DNA of 64,000 nucleotides from Crossiella sp. CA-258035 (GCF_030064675.1 NZ_CP116413.1:4372001-4436000), one strand, 5' to 3'; shown: positions 52,648 through 61,578, counted from the stretch's first letter. Program-made: numbers and translations. The notes: generated by a model not told the origin, from the letters alone.

Positions 52648-53682
52648 ATGGCGTCAGCACGCCGGGGCCGCGGTGGCCTGCCCGAGGCGATCGAGCCCAT
52701 GCTCGCCAGTCCCGACGGCGGCCGGCTGGTCGATGAGCCGCGGTTCGCCTACGAGTTCAAGTGGGACGGGTACCGCGCGGTCATGCGGGTGGCCGGGGAC
52801 GGCGAGACCGCGTTGACCAGCCGCAACGGCAAGGACTTCACCGCCGAGTTCCCCGAGCTGACCACAGCCCTTGGCCCGGTGCTCGGCGGCCGGCCGGCGG
52901 TGCTCGACGGCGAGATCGTCGCCCTCAACCAGCGCGGACATCCGGACTTCTCCCTGTTGCAGAACCGGCGCACCGGGCGGCTGCGCGGCATCGATGTCCG
53001 CTACTTCGCCTTCGACCTGCTCCACCTCGGCGGCACCCGGCTGTTGGACGAGCCCTATGTCCGGCGGCGGGAGCTGCTGGGCGAACTGGCACCGCCCGAG
53101 GGCTCCCGTCTCTCGATCACCCCGTACTACCTCCGCGCCGATCTCGCCGAGCGCGGCATGACCCCGGCGGAGCTGCTGGGCGTCGCCGCGGCCTCGCACC
53201 TGGAAGGGTTGGTGGCCAAGGCCGTCGACTCCCGCTACGTCCCCGGCGTGCGCAGCAGGGCCTGGCTGAAACATCCTCTGATCCAGACCCTGGAGGTCGT
53301 CATCGGTGGCTGGCAGGCCGGGCAGGGCCGCCGCGAGGGCACGCTCGGCGCGCTGCTGCTCGGCGCGCACGATCCGGCCGGGAACCTGGTCTACATCGGG
53401 AACGTGGGCACCGGCTTCACCGACATCGCCCTGGATGATCTGCACCGTCGGCTCCGGCCGCTCACCCAGCCGAAGAGTCCTTTCACCGAGGTGCCCCGCG
53501 ACCGGTCCCGCCGGGCGCACTGGGTGCGGCCTGAGCTGGTCGGGGAGGTCGTCTACCGGCAGTTCACCCCGGGGGAGGGGCGGTTGCGGCACACCGCCTG
53601 GCGTGGTCTGCGGCCGGAGCGGCGGCCTGAGGAGGTCCTGCTGCCCCAAGGGCTGCGGCCGGAGGGAGAAGTCCGTGGCTGA
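52648..53682 (+). CDS. ATP-dependent DNA ligase (LigD ligase-domain type)
   Basis: A 344-residue ATP-dependent ligase. The adenylated lysine is Lys38 in the KWDG motif (FAYEFKWDGYRAVMRV); downstream nucleotidyltransferase motifs include LTSRNGKDFT, VLDGEIVAL, YFAFDLLHL, HLEGLVAKAVDSRY and SRAWLKHPL. An OB-fold C-terminal domain (GGWQAGQGRREGTLGALLLG onward) completes the core. It corresponds to the ligase module of LigD as a separate protein (LigC-like), used with Ku in bacterial non-homologous end joining; no ku gene is in the window. ATG 52648 follows GGAGG. It overlaps the polymerase-domain gene by eight bases. Confidence 0.92.
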   Translation: MASARRGRGGLPEAIEPMLASPDGGRLVDEPRFAYEFKWDGYRAVMRVAGDGETALTSRNGKDFTAEFPELTTALGPVLGGRPAVLDGEIVALNQRGHPDFSLLQNRRTGRLRGIDVRYFAFDLLHLGGTRLLDEPYVRRRELLGELAPPEGSRLSITPYYLRADLAERGMTPAELLGVAAASHLEGLVAKAVDSRYVPGVRSRAWLKHPLIQTLEVVIGGWQAGQGRREGTLGALLLGAHDPAGNLVYIGNVGTGFTDIALDDLHRRLRPLTQPKSPFTEVPRDRSRRAHWVRPELVGEVVYRQFTPGEGRLRHTAWRGLRPERRPEEVLLPQGLRPEGEVRG

Positions 53683-54586
53683 GCAGCGGGTCACCGTGCA
53701 GGTCGGCGCCAGGCGGCTGCGACTGTCCAATTTGGACAAGCAGCTGTATCCGGGGTTCAGCAAGGCGCGGGTGATCGACTACTACACGCGGATCGCCCCG
53801 GTGCTGCTGCCGCACCTGGCCGGGCGTCCGGTGACCTTCATCCGCTTCCCCGAGGGCGGCACCGGGCCGAGCTTCTTCGAGAAGGACGTCTCCCGGCACG
53901 CCCCGGACTGGCTGCCCACCGCGGCCCTGCCCTCCAGCGGTTCCCGGGGCAACGGCGAGATCATCCACTACCCGCTGCTGACGGACCTGCCCGCGCTGGT
54001 GTGGGCGGCCAACCTGGCCGCCCTCGAACTGCACGTTCCACAATGGACACTCCGCCGGGACGGAACCCGTGGCGCGCCGGACCGGCTGGTCTTCGACCTA
54101 GACCCGGGACCGGGCACCTCGATCGTGGAGTGCTGCCGGATCGCCGAGCGGCTGCGCGAGATCCTGCTCGCCGACGGCCTGACACCGGTGGCCAAGACCT
54201 CCGGCTCCAAGGGCTTGCAGTTGTACTGCGGTGTGCGCACCCGGACGCCGGAGCGGACTTCGGCCTACGCCAAGGCATTGGCCGAACAACTGGCCCAGGA
54301 AACGCCGCAGCTGGTCACCGCGAAGATGGCCAAAGCCCTGCGCGGCGGGCGGGTGCTCATTGACTGGAGCCAGAACAACCCGGCCAAGACCACCGTCGCT
54401 CCCTACTCCCTGCGCGGGCGGGCGCGCCCGACGGTGTCCACACCGGTCACCTGGGCGGAGGTCCAGGGCTGCCGCCATGCCGAAGACCTGGTCTTCACCG
54501 CCGACGAGGTCCTGGACCGGGTTGCCGAGGCGGGTGACCTGTTCGCCGACCTCGCCGCCACACGCGCGGCCCTCCCAGCGCGCTGA
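53675..54586 (+). CDS. LigD-type DNA polymerase/primase domain protein
   Basis: A 303-residue archaeo-eukaryotic primase-like polymerase (LigD_N polymerase/PolDom, PrimC-like). Signatures are LSNLDKQLYPGFSKARVIDY, GRPVTFIRFPEG, WTLRRDGTRGAPDRLVFDLD (metal-binding DLDPG), KTSGSKGLQLY and RVLIDWSQNNPAKTTVAPYS. The GTG start overlaps the ligase gene, with GGAGGGAG upstream. The products fill or extend ends before ligation, adding nucleotides (often ribonucleotides) during NHEJ. A split ligase/polymerase arrangement is common in actinomycetes. Confidence 0.92.
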   Translation: MAEQRVTVQVGARRLRLSNLDKQLYPGFSKARVIDYYTRIAPVLLPHLAGRPVTFIRFPEGGTGPSFFEKDVSRHAPDWLPTAALPSSGSRGNGEIIHYPLLTDLPALVWAANLAALELHVPQWTLRRDGTRGAPDRLVFDLDPGPGTSIVECCRIAERLREILLADGLTPVAKTSGSKGLQLYCGVRTRTPERTSAYAKALAEQLAQETPQLVTAKMAKALRGGRVLIDWSQNNPAKTTVAPYSLRGRARPTVSTPVTWAEVQGCRHAEDLVFTADEVLDRVAEAGDLFADLAATRAALPAR

Positions 54587-54594
54587 GGCGGTGT

Positions 54595-55782
54595 TCAGTC
54601 GCGGCCGTGCCAGTCCAGGCACACCACCATCGCGTCGTCCTCGGCCACGGTGATCTGGGTCGGGTTGCGGTAGCCGACCAGCTCCTGCAGCAGCGAGCGC
54701 GGCACGTGGGTGGCCGGCAGCAGCCGGGTGGCGGTGATGGCCTTGGCCAGCGCGCGTTCGCCGTAGCGCTCGCCCTGCTGGGAAGCCACGTCGTAGACGC
54801 CGTCGGTGACGAACACCAGGCGGTCACCGGTTTGCAGCTCGAAGTGCTGGCTGACGTACGGGGTGCCGTCGAACATGCCCAGCGGCAGTTGAGCCTCGAA
54901 CTCCACCGGTCGCACCTCGCCGCCCCGCATCCGCCACAGCCGCGGCGAGCCCGCGTCGACCACCTCGGCCCGGCCGTCGGCCAGGTTCAGCCGGACCAGC
55001 AGGGCGGCCACGTGCTTGGCGCCGTGGTACTGGCCGAAGATCGCCTGGTCGGCCAGCATCGCCTGGTCGGCGAGGGGAATGCCGGCGCGGCGGGCGTTGC
55101 GCAGGGCGTTGATGGCCAGGTTGGTCAGCAGCGCGGCGTCGATGCCCTCGCCCATGCCGTTGGACACGGTCAGGGTGAGGTGGTCGGCGGAGGCGGACCA
55201 GTCGAAGTTGTCGCCGTGCACGGCGTAGGCCGGTTCCAGCTGCGCGCCGAGGGAGAACTCCGGCCGCGCGCAGGCCCGGCCCGGCAGCAGCTGCCACTGC
55301 ATCTCCGCGGCCAGGGTCAGCCGCTCGGCCCGGCGGGCCTGCACGTACAGGTCGGTGTCGCGTTCGGCAACGGTGATCTCGTGCGCCAGCACCCCGGCCA
55401 GCTCGGCCAACGTGGCCACCAGCTCCGCATCCGGCGGTTCCGGCAGCGCGACGCAGAGCACGCCGAGCCGGTCGCCACGCACGCTCACCGGCAGGTAGAC
55501 CGAGATGGTGCCGTCCTCGTGCCGCTCCAGGTGCGGTTCCTGCGCGCCGAAGGCCCGGCCGGGGGCGGTGTTGTGCACCGGCACCGGGGTGTTGGTGTAG
55601 GGCAGCACGGACACCGGCTGCAACCGCATGAGGCCGTAGTCGGCCATCAGCAGCTGCACCCCGGTCGCACCCGCCGAGGTGGCGAGGGCCTTGTGCAGGA
55701 TATCGAGCAGCTCGTGCGGCGCCGCGGCACGCAGCAGCCGTTCCACCGCAGGGTAGTCGACCACCGTGGCCCCGTTCCTCAT
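54595..55782 (-). CDS. GAF-PP2C (SpoIIE-type) phosphatase
   Basis: A 395-residue cytoplasmic protein. An N-terminal GAF sensor domain (about 1-155: DILHKALATSAGATGVQLLM, ISVYLPVSVRGDRLGVLCVA) is followed by a SpoIIE/PP2C domain (about 170-390: LPGRACARPEFSLGAQLEP, HGDNFDWSASADHLTLTV, VSNGMGEGIDAALLTNLA, VFVTDGVYDVASQQGERYG). The usual GGD(F/L) metal motif reads HGDNFDW, so Gly is replaced by His at one position. Such proteins dephosphorylate anti-sigma factor antagonists. ATG 55782 is the start of the GAF fold. It is divergent from a MarR gene, 56 bases away. Confidence 0.85.
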   Translation of the reverse strand: MRNGATVVDYPAVERLLRAAAPHELLDILHKALATSAGATGVQLLMADYGLMRLQPVSVLPYTNTPVPVHNTAPGRAFGAQEPHLERHEDGTISVYLPVSVRGDRLGVLCVALPEPPDAELVATLAELAGVLAHEITVAERDTDLYVQARRAERLTLAAEMQWQLLPGRACARPEFSLGAQLEPAYAVHGDNFDWSASADHLTLTVSNGMGEGIDAALLTNLAINALRNARRAGIPLADQAMLADQAIFGQYHGAKHVAALLVRLNLADGRAEVVDAGSPRLWRMRGGEVRPVEFEAQLPLGMFDGTPYVSQHFELQTGDRLVFVTDGVYDVASQQGERYGERALAKAITATRLLPATHVPRSLLQELVGYRNPTQITVAEDDAMVVCLDWHGRD

Positions 55783-55838
55783 TCTGGCCGCGTAGCGGCG
55801 GGAGGACAGCAAATCACAGAAGATGAGACAGTGGAGCC

Positions 55839-56306
55839 ATGACCCCGTCCGATGCTCTGACCGAGGTGACGGAGCTGCTGGAGGTGCTCTGGGAGCGCGG
55901 CGGCGGCCCGTCGCTGGCACCGTTGTCGGTGTCCCAGCTGCGGGCGCTGTACGTGCTGGAACGCGCCGGCTGCCTGAACCTCCGCGAACTGGGCGAGGCG
56001 CTGGGCTCCACCCCGCCCTCGATCAGCCGGTTGTGCGACCGGCTGCAGGCGGTCGGGTTCGTCGCGCGGACACCGAGCTCGGTGAGCAGGCGCGAGGTGG
56101 AGCTGCGCATCACCGAGACCGGGCTCGCCTACCTGGGCGAACTTCGGGCTCAACGGCGAGCGCAGCTGGCCGAGGTGCTCGACGCGATGCCCGCCTCCGC
56201 CAGGCGGTCCCTGCACACCGGGCTCTCCCAGTTCCTCGCGGCCGCCGACAAAGTCGCCGGAACCAGGTTTACCACCCCCCTGGAGCGGGGAACCGAAACC
56301 GCATAA
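55839..56306 (+). CDS. MarR-family transcriptional regulator
   Basis: A 155-residue MarR regulator of normal length. The helix-turn-helix is LNLRELGEALGSTPPSISRLCDRL (split: LNLRELGEALG, then PPSISRLCDRLQ) and the wing contains REVELRITETG. The N- and C-terminal helices form the dimer interface. It controls a stress-signalling neighbourhood: the GAF-PP2C gene on one side and the RsbR-type operon on the other. An ATGAGACA element just before its start and a TTGTC-GACAA palindrome downstream may be its sites. Confidence 0.88.
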   Translation: MTPSDALTEVTELLEVLWERGGGPSLAPLSVSQLRALYVLERAGCLNLRELGEALGSTPPSISRLCDRLQAVGFVARTPSSVSRREVELRITETGLAYLGELRAQRRAQLAEVLDAMPASARRSLHTGLSQFLAAADKVAGTRFTTPLERGTETA

Positions 56307-56364
56307 CCGCTGCCCGTGTGCTCGCCGGGTGCGTTTGTCTCCCTCTCGTCAGGTCAGCTAACAT

Positions 56365-56378
56365 TTGTCATGAGACAA
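56365..56378. promoter_or_regulatory. Palindromic operator candidate upstream of the rsbR-like operon
   Basis: TTGTCATGAGACAA (56365-56378) is a perfect 5-bp inverted repeat with a 4-base centre, 41 bases before the rsbR-like GTG. The half ATGAGACA also occurs at 55823-55830, just before the MarR gene. This suggests MarR control of both genes (inference). Confidence 0.45.
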
Positions 56379-56418
56379 TAGTTTGACCGATGAACGGCAG
56401 GCGAGAGGGGAACCACTG

Positions 56419-57282
56419 GTGGTGGCCAACGACGGTGACGCGGCCCGCAACCTGCTCAGCCAGGTGCTCTCCGGCAATGACGCCGAGGTGGCCAGTCGCT
56501 GGGTGGAGCTACAGGTCGAGCGCGGTGAGCAACCGCCCCGGCTGCACGAGGCCGACCTGCGCGCGGAAGCCGTCGCGGTGCTGGACGGACTGCGCACCGG
56601 GATGGCCTCCGCGCTGCCGTTGCCCGAGGTGGTCAGGGCGCACGAGCCGCTGCGGGAGGCGCTGGCCGACCTGTCGCTGCGCCGGGCCCGCACCGGCACG
56701 CCGCCCGCGGACACCGCCATGGCCGTGCTCGCGCTCAAGGAGGCGCTGCTGGCACAGGCGTCCCGGCTCGACGCCGATCCCGGCACGCTGCTCGCGGTGG
56801 CCGGTGAGATCAACCGGCTGCTGGACGCGGCCGCGGTGCTGACCTTCCAGGCCTACGTGGAAGGCCGGGAGGAGATCATCCGCTCCCAGCACCAGGAGAT
56901 GCTGGAGCTGTCCACCCCGGTGGTGCGGCTGTGGCGGCACGTGCTGGCCGTGCCGCTGATCGGCACCCTGGACAGCACCCGCACCCAGGTGGTGATGAAC
57001 GGGCTGCTGGAGGCCATCCAGGCGCACGAGGCCAGGGTCGCGATCATCGACATCACCGGCGTGCCGATGGTGGACACCGTGGTGGCCCAGCACCTGCTGC
57101 AGACCGTCAGCGCGGTCCGGCTGATGGGCGCGGACTGCCTGATCAGCGGCATCCGGCCGACCATCGCGCAGACCATCACCCAGCTGGGCATCGACCTGTC
57201 CGCCATCGTCACCAGGGCCACCCTGGCCGACGCGCTGGCCGACGCGATCCGGCTGACCGGCGACGAGCCGGTGCGGTCATGA
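56419..57282 (+). CDS. RsbR-like STAS-domain protein
   Basis: A 287-residue protein with a variable N-terminal sensor half (RsbR_N-like, about 1-150) and a C-terminal STAS domain (about 165-280: STPVVRLWRHVLAVPLIGTL, then ARVAIIDITGVPMVDTVVA and GADCLISGIRPTIAQTITQL). This is the stressosome scaffold type, where RsbR senses and RsbS/RsbT transmit. Phosphorylatable Thr/Ser residues are in TGVPMVDT and nearby. GTG 56419 is chosen because GAGAGGGG lies eight bases upstream; an in-frame TTG at 56383 is possible. ATGA overlap with the next gene. Confidence 0.87.
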   Translation: MVANDGDAARNLLSQVLSGNDAEVASRWVELQVERGEQPPRLHEADLRAEAVAVLDGLRTGMASALPLPEVVRAHEPLREALADLSLRRARTGTPPADTAMAVLALKEALLAQASRLDADPGTLLAVAGEINRLLDAAAVLTFQAYVEGREEIIRSQHQEMLELSTPVVRLWRHVLAVPLIGTLDSTRTQVVMNGLLEAIQAHEARVAIIDITGVPMVDTVVAQHLLQTVSAVRLMGADCLISGIRPTIAQTITQLGIDLSAIVTRATLADALADAIRLTGDEPVRS

Positions 57283-57662
57283 GCGCGCCGCGCTCCAGCG
57301 TGCCCATCCTGCGGCTGGGCGACATCCTGCTGACCGGGCTGCTGGAGGACCTCGACGACACGGCCGCGCTGCGGTTCACCGGCGAGCTCACCGACCGGAT
57401 CGCCGCCGAGGGGATCCGCGGCGTGGTCATCGACATCTCCCGGCTGGAGCTGCTCGACTCCTTCGCCGCCCGCCTGCTGATCGAGCTGGCGGGCACCGGC
57501 AGGCTGCTCGGCGCCCGGATGATTGTGGCGGGCATGCGGCCCGCGGTGGCCATCACGCTCTCCGAGCTCGGCTTGCAGCTCACCGGTGTGGAGACCGCGC
57601 TGGACGCCGAGGCCGCGATGGTCCGGCTGGGCTGGCAGCGAGCGCGGCGCCATGCTTCGTGA
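57279..57662 (+). CDS. RsbS-like STAS-domain protein
   Basis: A 127-residue minimal STAS protein (VPILRLGDILLTGLLEDLDD, then GVVIDISRLELLDSFAARLL and GARMIVAGMRPAVAITLSEL). Ser in DISRLELLDSF is the position phosphorylated by RsbT in stressosomes. It lacks an N-terminal sensor half, matching RsbS. It starts in an ATGA overlap with the RsbR-like gene and overlaps the next gene by 11 bases. Confidence 0.87.
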   Translation: MSAPRSSVPILRLGDILLTGLLEDLDDTAALRFTGELTDRIAAEGIRGVVIDISRLELLDSFAARLLIELAGTGRLLGARMIVAGMRPAVAITLSELGLQLTGVETALDAEAAMVRLGWQRARRHAS

Positions 57663-58080
57663 CCAGAGCGCACCGGCCCCGGCCGCGGAGACCTACCCGA
57701 TCCGCGCCGAGCACGACCTGCTGCGCACCCGGCACGCGGTGCGCGCGGCCGCGGTGGCCGCCGGGTTCGACCTGATCGGCCAGACGAAGATCGTCACCGC
57801 GGCCAGCGAGCTGGTGCGCAACGCCTACATCCACGGTGGCGGCGGTTCGCTGGTGGTGGAACAGGTGCGCTCGCTGACCGGCAGGCGCGGGCTGCGGCTG
57901 ACCGTGCGCGACTCCGGCCCGGGCATCCCCGACCTGACCTCGGCCTTCGCTGACGGCTACAGCACCGGGCCGGGACTGGGCCACGGGCTCGGCGGCGCCC
58001 GGCGGCTGGTGGACGAGTTCCACCTGGACACCGGGGCAGGGGCCGGGACCACCGTGACGGTGACCAGGTGGGCCACGTGA
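57652..58080 (+). CDS. RsbT-like serine/threonine kinase (HATPase)
   Basis: A 142-residue GHKL kinase. The N-box is Glu53-x3-Asn57 in ASELVRNAYIHGGG, the G1 box DSGPGIPDL at about 87-95 and the G2 loop GPGLGHGLGGARRL at about 105-118. It should phosphorylate STAS proteins, releasing or capturing partners in the partner-switching cascade. ATG 57652 overlaps the RsbS-like gene by 11 bases; its stop overlaps the next gene as GTGA. Confidence 0.87.
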   Translation: MLRDQSAPAPAAETYPIRAEHDLLRTRHAVRAAAVAAGFDLIGQTKIVTAASELVRNAYIHGGGGSLVVEQVRSLTGRRGLRLTVRDSGPGIPDLTSAFADGYSTGPGLGHGLGGARRLVDEFHLDTGAGAGTTVTVTRWAT

Positions 58081-59087
58081 TCAACGCCGCCGAGCAGCCC
58101 ACCCAGAGCTTCCGGGTGGACCACGCCAGCGCGGTGCACGGGATCGCCAAGGCCGCCCGCGCCGCCGCGCTGGCCGCCGGGCTGCCGGGGGCGATGCCGG
58201 AGCAGGCCGCGGTGATCGCCTCGGAGCTGGGCAGCAACCTGGACAAGCACGCCCGCGACGGGGTGATCGCGGTGCAGCCGCTGCTGCTCGGGCACGGCAT
58301 CGAGATCCTGGCCGCGGACGCCGGGCCGGGCATGGCCGACCTGGCGCGCTGCCTGGTGGACGGGCACTCCACCACCGGAACGCTCGGCGCCGGACTGGGC
58401 GCCATCCGGCGGATGGCCACCGAGCTGCACCTGCACTCCGAGCCCGGCACGGGCACGGTGGCCGCGGCCCGGCTCATCAACCCGGCCGGAACTTCCTTGC
58501 CGCACAAGGACTTCGGCTACGTCCGGGTGCCGGCCGACGGCGAACGGGTCAGCGGCGACGGCCTGGCCCTGCACCGGGCGGGCGAGGGCTGGACCGCGTT
58601 GCTGGTCGACGGCCTCGGCCACGGACCGGCCGCGGCCGAGGCCGCCGAGCAGGCCGTGCTGACCTTCCGGCGCGACCCCGAGCTGCCACCGGCGCGGCTG
58701 CTCACCGCGCTGCACCACCGGTTGCGGCTGACCAGGGGAGCGGCCGCCGCGGTGCTCCGGGTGGCCGGCGGTCGGGCGGAGTTCTGCGGGGTGGGCAACA
58801 TCCGCGGGCTGGTGCTCGGCGACGGCCCCCGGCGCAGCCTGCTCAGCCGGCCGGGCGTGGTCGGCCTGCACCTGATCACCCCGCAGGTCACCACCGTCGA
58901 CCTGAGCCTCGGCGGCACGGTGGTGCTGCACAGCGACGGCCTGGACGCCACGGCGGCGCTGCTGGAGACCGTGGGGCCGGTGCGGTTGCCGCCCGCGCTG
59001 CTGGCCACCGAGCTGGCCCACCGGCACCGCCAGCTCCGCGACGACGCCACGGTCCTCATCGCCAGGGCACGGGAAGGAGCCGGATGA
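58077..59087 (+). CDS. Fused GHKL ATPase-PP2C phosphatase (RsbX-like output)
   Basis: A 336-residue two-domain protein. The N-terminal 130 residues form a GHKL ATPase-like module (VIASELGSNLDKHARDG with N-box Glu and Asn; AADAGPGMADLAR; TGTLGAGLGAIRRMA). The rest is a PP2C/SpoIIE-type phosphatase (TALLVDGLGHGPAAAEAAEQ, FCGVGNIRGLVLGDG, VVLHSDGLDATAAL, RDDATVLIARAR). Together these give opposing kinase-like and phosphatase activities on STAS proteins, as in RsbT/RsbX-type switches. GTG 58077 is preferred for its GTGA overlap; GTG 58068 is in frame. Confidence 0.83.
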   Translation: MINAAEQPTQSFRVDHASAVHGIAKAARAAALAAGLPGAMPEQAAVIASELGSNLDKHARDGVIAVQPLLLGHGIEILAADAGPGMADLARCLVDGHSTTGTLGAGLGAIRRMATELHLHSEPGTGTVAAARLINPAGTSLPHKDFGYVRVPADGERVSGDGLALHRAGEGWTALLVDGLGHGPAAAEAAEQAVLTFRRDPELPPARLLTALHHRLRLTRGAAAAVLRVAGGRAEFCGVGNIRGLVLGDGPRRSLLSRPGVVGLHLITPQVTTVDLSLGGTVVLHSDGLDATAALLETVGPVRLPPALLATELAHRHRQLRDDATVLIARAREGAG

Positions 59088-60298
59088 ACAGGGACACCTC
59101 ACCCGTCCTCGACCTGAGCCAGCTCAAGGCCGGGTTGCGCGCTCGGTGCGCCGAACACGGCGTGCCGGTGGAGACCAGGGCCCGGCTGGTGCTGGCGGTC
59201 GCGCTGCTGGCCCGGCCGGTGCTCGCGGCCGGGCAGCCGGTGCGGGTGACCGATGAGGTGGACCCGAGCGGCCCGCTGCTCGTGATCACCTTGCGGCTCC
59301 CGGAGCACACCCCGGTCGCGGGCGCGGACCTGCCGCTGGTGCCCGAGCCCGGCGGCCCCGGCGTGGCGGTGTGGCGGATCCCGGTGCCGCAGGTGCCGCC
59401 CGCACCGGACTGCCCGGCCGAGACCGCGGCCGAGCAGGAGCTGGCCGCCGTGCTGGCCCGCCTCGACGGCCTGGAACGCGAGCAGTGGGAGCTCAAGCAC
59501 GAGCTGGCCGAGACCAACAGCGGCGTGCTGGCCATGTACGTGCAGCTGGAGGAGCGCGACGAGCAGCTGCGCCGCTCGCACGCGCAGATCTTCCGGCAGC
59601 TGGAGGACGCGCTGCGCCCGCCGCCGCCGGTGGTGCCGGGCGTGGACCTGGCCGTGCACTACACCCCGGCCGAGGCGGACGCGCCCACCGGCGGCGACCT
59701 CTACGACTGGTTCGTGCTGCCCGACGGCAGCCTGCACATCACCGTGGTGGACGCGGTCGGCCACGGCGTGGCCAGCACCCGCAACGCCCTGCACGTCACG
59801 CACGCGGTGCGCACGCTGTGCCTGGAGGGCTACCCGCTGGGGGAGCTGGTCGAGCGGACCGCGATCGCCCTGCGGATCACCGACCCGCGCCTGATGGCCA
59901 CCGTGCTGCTCGCGCGCCTCGACCCGCGCACCGGCAGGCTGGAGCTGGCCAACGGCAGCCACCCACCGGCCCTGCTGGTGCGCGCCGACGGGGCCGCCGA
60001 GTACCTCACCGTGCCCGGCCGGGGTGTGGGTTTCCCGCTGCCGGGCAGCTTCGAGGTGCGCACCGAGACCCTGGCCGAGGGCGACCTGCTGCTGTTGCAC
60101 ACCGACGGGCTGACCGAATGCCGCGGCGACGCCGAGGAGGGCGAGGCCCGCCTGCTGGCCGCGGCCACGGCGCACGCCGCGCTGCCGGTGGGGGAGCTGA
60201 CCGAGACCGTGGTGGCCGGGCTGCGCACCGTGGTCACCCACACCGACGACACCCTGCTGCTGGCCGCCCGCTACCGCACGGCGCCATCGCCCCGTTGA
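59084..60298 (+). CDS. SpoIIE-type PP2C phosphatase
   Basis: A 404-residue phosphatase. The N-terminal 180 residues include an alpha/beta module (LDLSQLKAGLRARCAEHGVP) and a coiled coil (LEREQWELKHELAETN, then LEERDEQLRRSHAQ). The C-terminal PP2C domain (about 195-400) has the metal motif GGDLYDWFVLPDG, VVDAVGHGVASTRNAL, LANGSHPPALLV and LLLHTDGLTECRGD. It ends the rsbR-like operon with an ATGA overlap and is the likely activating phosphatase for STAS antagonists. Its 3' end overlaps the convergent antiporter gene by 28 bases. Confidence 0.87.
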   Translation: MNRDTSPVLDLSQLKAGLRARCAEHGVPVETRARLVLAVALLARPVLAAGQPVRVTDEVDPSGPLLVITLRLPEHTPVAGADLPLVPEPGGPGVAVWRIPVPQVPPAPDCPAETAAEQELAAVLARLDGLEREQWELKHELAETNSGVLAMYVQLEERDEQLRRSHAQIFRQLEDALRPPPPVVPGVDLAVHYTPAEADAPTGGDLYDWFVLPDGSLHITVVDAVGHGVASTRNALHVTHAVRTLCLEGYPLGELVERTAIALRITDPRLMATVLLARLDPRTGRLELANGSHPPALLVRADGAAEYLTVPGRGVGFPLPGSFEVRTETLAEGDLLLLHTDGLTECRGDAEEGEARLLAAATAHAALPVGELTETVVAGLRTVVTHTDDTLLLAARYRTAPSPR

Positions 60299-61578
60299 GC
60301 GGACGGGGGCAGGACACCCGCTGACTTCGCGCGCGTCAGCCACCGCACGGTGGGACCCGCGCCGATGCCGTGCAGCAGCACACTGCCCAGCACCAAGGTC
60401 ACCGTGACGAGCAGGATGGTGTCGGCGGCAGGTCCCTCGGGCAGCCGGTTGAAGGCGAGCAGCCCGAACACCACCGAGGTGGTGCCGCGTGGCCCGAGCA
60501 CCCCGACCTGGAGGCGTTCCCGTTGGGAGAGCGCCGATCCGGCGAGGGAGAGGTGCACGGGGAGGATGCGCACCACGGTGATCGCGGCGAAGCAGAACAG
60601 CGCGACCTGCCACGGCAGCCCGGCGGAGAAGGCCAGCACGGCGCTGACGCCCACCACGAACCACAGCGTCATGGTCAGCAGCGTGGTGAAGTCCTCGAGC
60701 AGGCGGAAGTCCTCGTCCAGCACACCGGCGCGCAGCAGGTCGCGACCGGCGGGGGAGCGGTGGATGTGCCGGGCCTTGGCCAGCCGGTGGACGTAGCGGA
60801 AGGTGACGCCGCAGATGAAGGAGGCCACGAACCCGTTGCCGTCGATGGCCACCGTGGCGGTGTAGGTCAGCAGCGGCACCAGCAGCACGGCGATGCGCCC
60901 GGACTGTTCGGTGAGCCAGCCCGCGCGGTGGGCCGCGGTCAGCAGCAACGCCAGTGCCGCGCCGAAGAGCACCCCGACCAGCAGGGCCTTGAGCGCGAAG
61001 GGCAGCACGGTGGCCAGCGCGTCCAGCGGGGTCCGTTGCTGGGTCTGGTCGCCGGCCAGGATCAACGCGAACAGGAACAGCGGCGAGATGATGCCGTCGT
61101 TGTAGCCGCTTTCCACGTTGAGCACGCTGCGCACCCGCGAGGGCAGGCCGCGGTCGCGCACGACCCGTTCGGCCGGGGCGAAGTCGATCGGCACGACCAC
61201 CCCGGCGAGCAGCAGCAGCAGCATCGGCCACGGCAGGTCCGGGAACAGCAGCCAGCCCAGCAACACCGCCGCGAGCAGGCTCAGCGGCATCGCGATGAGC
61301 AGCACCCTGGCCACCAGGCCGGGCGAGCTGCCCCACAACCGCCCGCCACGGACCTCGGTGGCGTCCACGAACAGCAGCACGGCCAGCACGATCTCGGCCA
61401 CGTACAGGGTGGCCTCGGTGTTGAGCGCGAGCGCGATGGAGCTCTCGTTGACCAGGCCGATGACCACCCCGGCGGCGACCGTGACCACCGGTGCGCCGAG
61501 GTTCCACCGGTCCAGCCGGGCCGCGGCGAAGGAACGGACCGCGATGGCGACCGCGATCATGAGCAGTAGCGAGTTCAT
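60271..61578 (-). CDS. CPA1-family Na+/H+ antiporter (NhaP-like)
   Basis: A 435-residue membrane protein with about twelve hydrophobic helices. The ion-binding region VVVPIDFAPAERVV (about 127-140) and VLNVESGYNDGIISPLFLFA (about 153-172; the Asn-Asp pair in YND) mark the CPA1 exchanger fold. GPRGTTSVVFGLLAF near 365 is also typical. It exchanges monovalent cations for protons across the cell membrane. The ATG overlaps the sensor kinase stop as ATGA, coupling it to the two-component system, which suggests control by an envelope, pH or salt stress signal. Confidence 0.9.
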   Translation of the reverse strand: MNSLLLMIAVAIAVRSFAAARLDRWNLGAPVVTVAAGVVIGLVNESSIALALNTEATLYVAEIVLAVLLFVDATEVRGGRLWGSSPGLVARVLLIAMPLSLLAAVLLGWLLFPDLPWPMLLLLLAGVVVPIDFAPAERVVRDRGLPSRVRSVLNVESGYNDGIISPLFLFALILAGDQTQQRTPLDALATVLPFALKALLVGVLFGAALALLLTAAHRAGWLTEQSGRIAVLLVPLLTYTATVAIDGNGFVASFICGVTFRYVHRLAKARHIHRSPAGRDLLRAGVLDEDFRLLEDFTTLLTMTLWFVVGVSAVLAFSAGLPWQVALFCFAAITVVRILPVHLSLAGSALSQRERLQVGVLGPRGTTSVVFGLLAFNRLPEGPAADTILLVTVTLVLGSVLLHGIGAGPTVRWLTRAKSAGVLPPSAQRGDGAVR

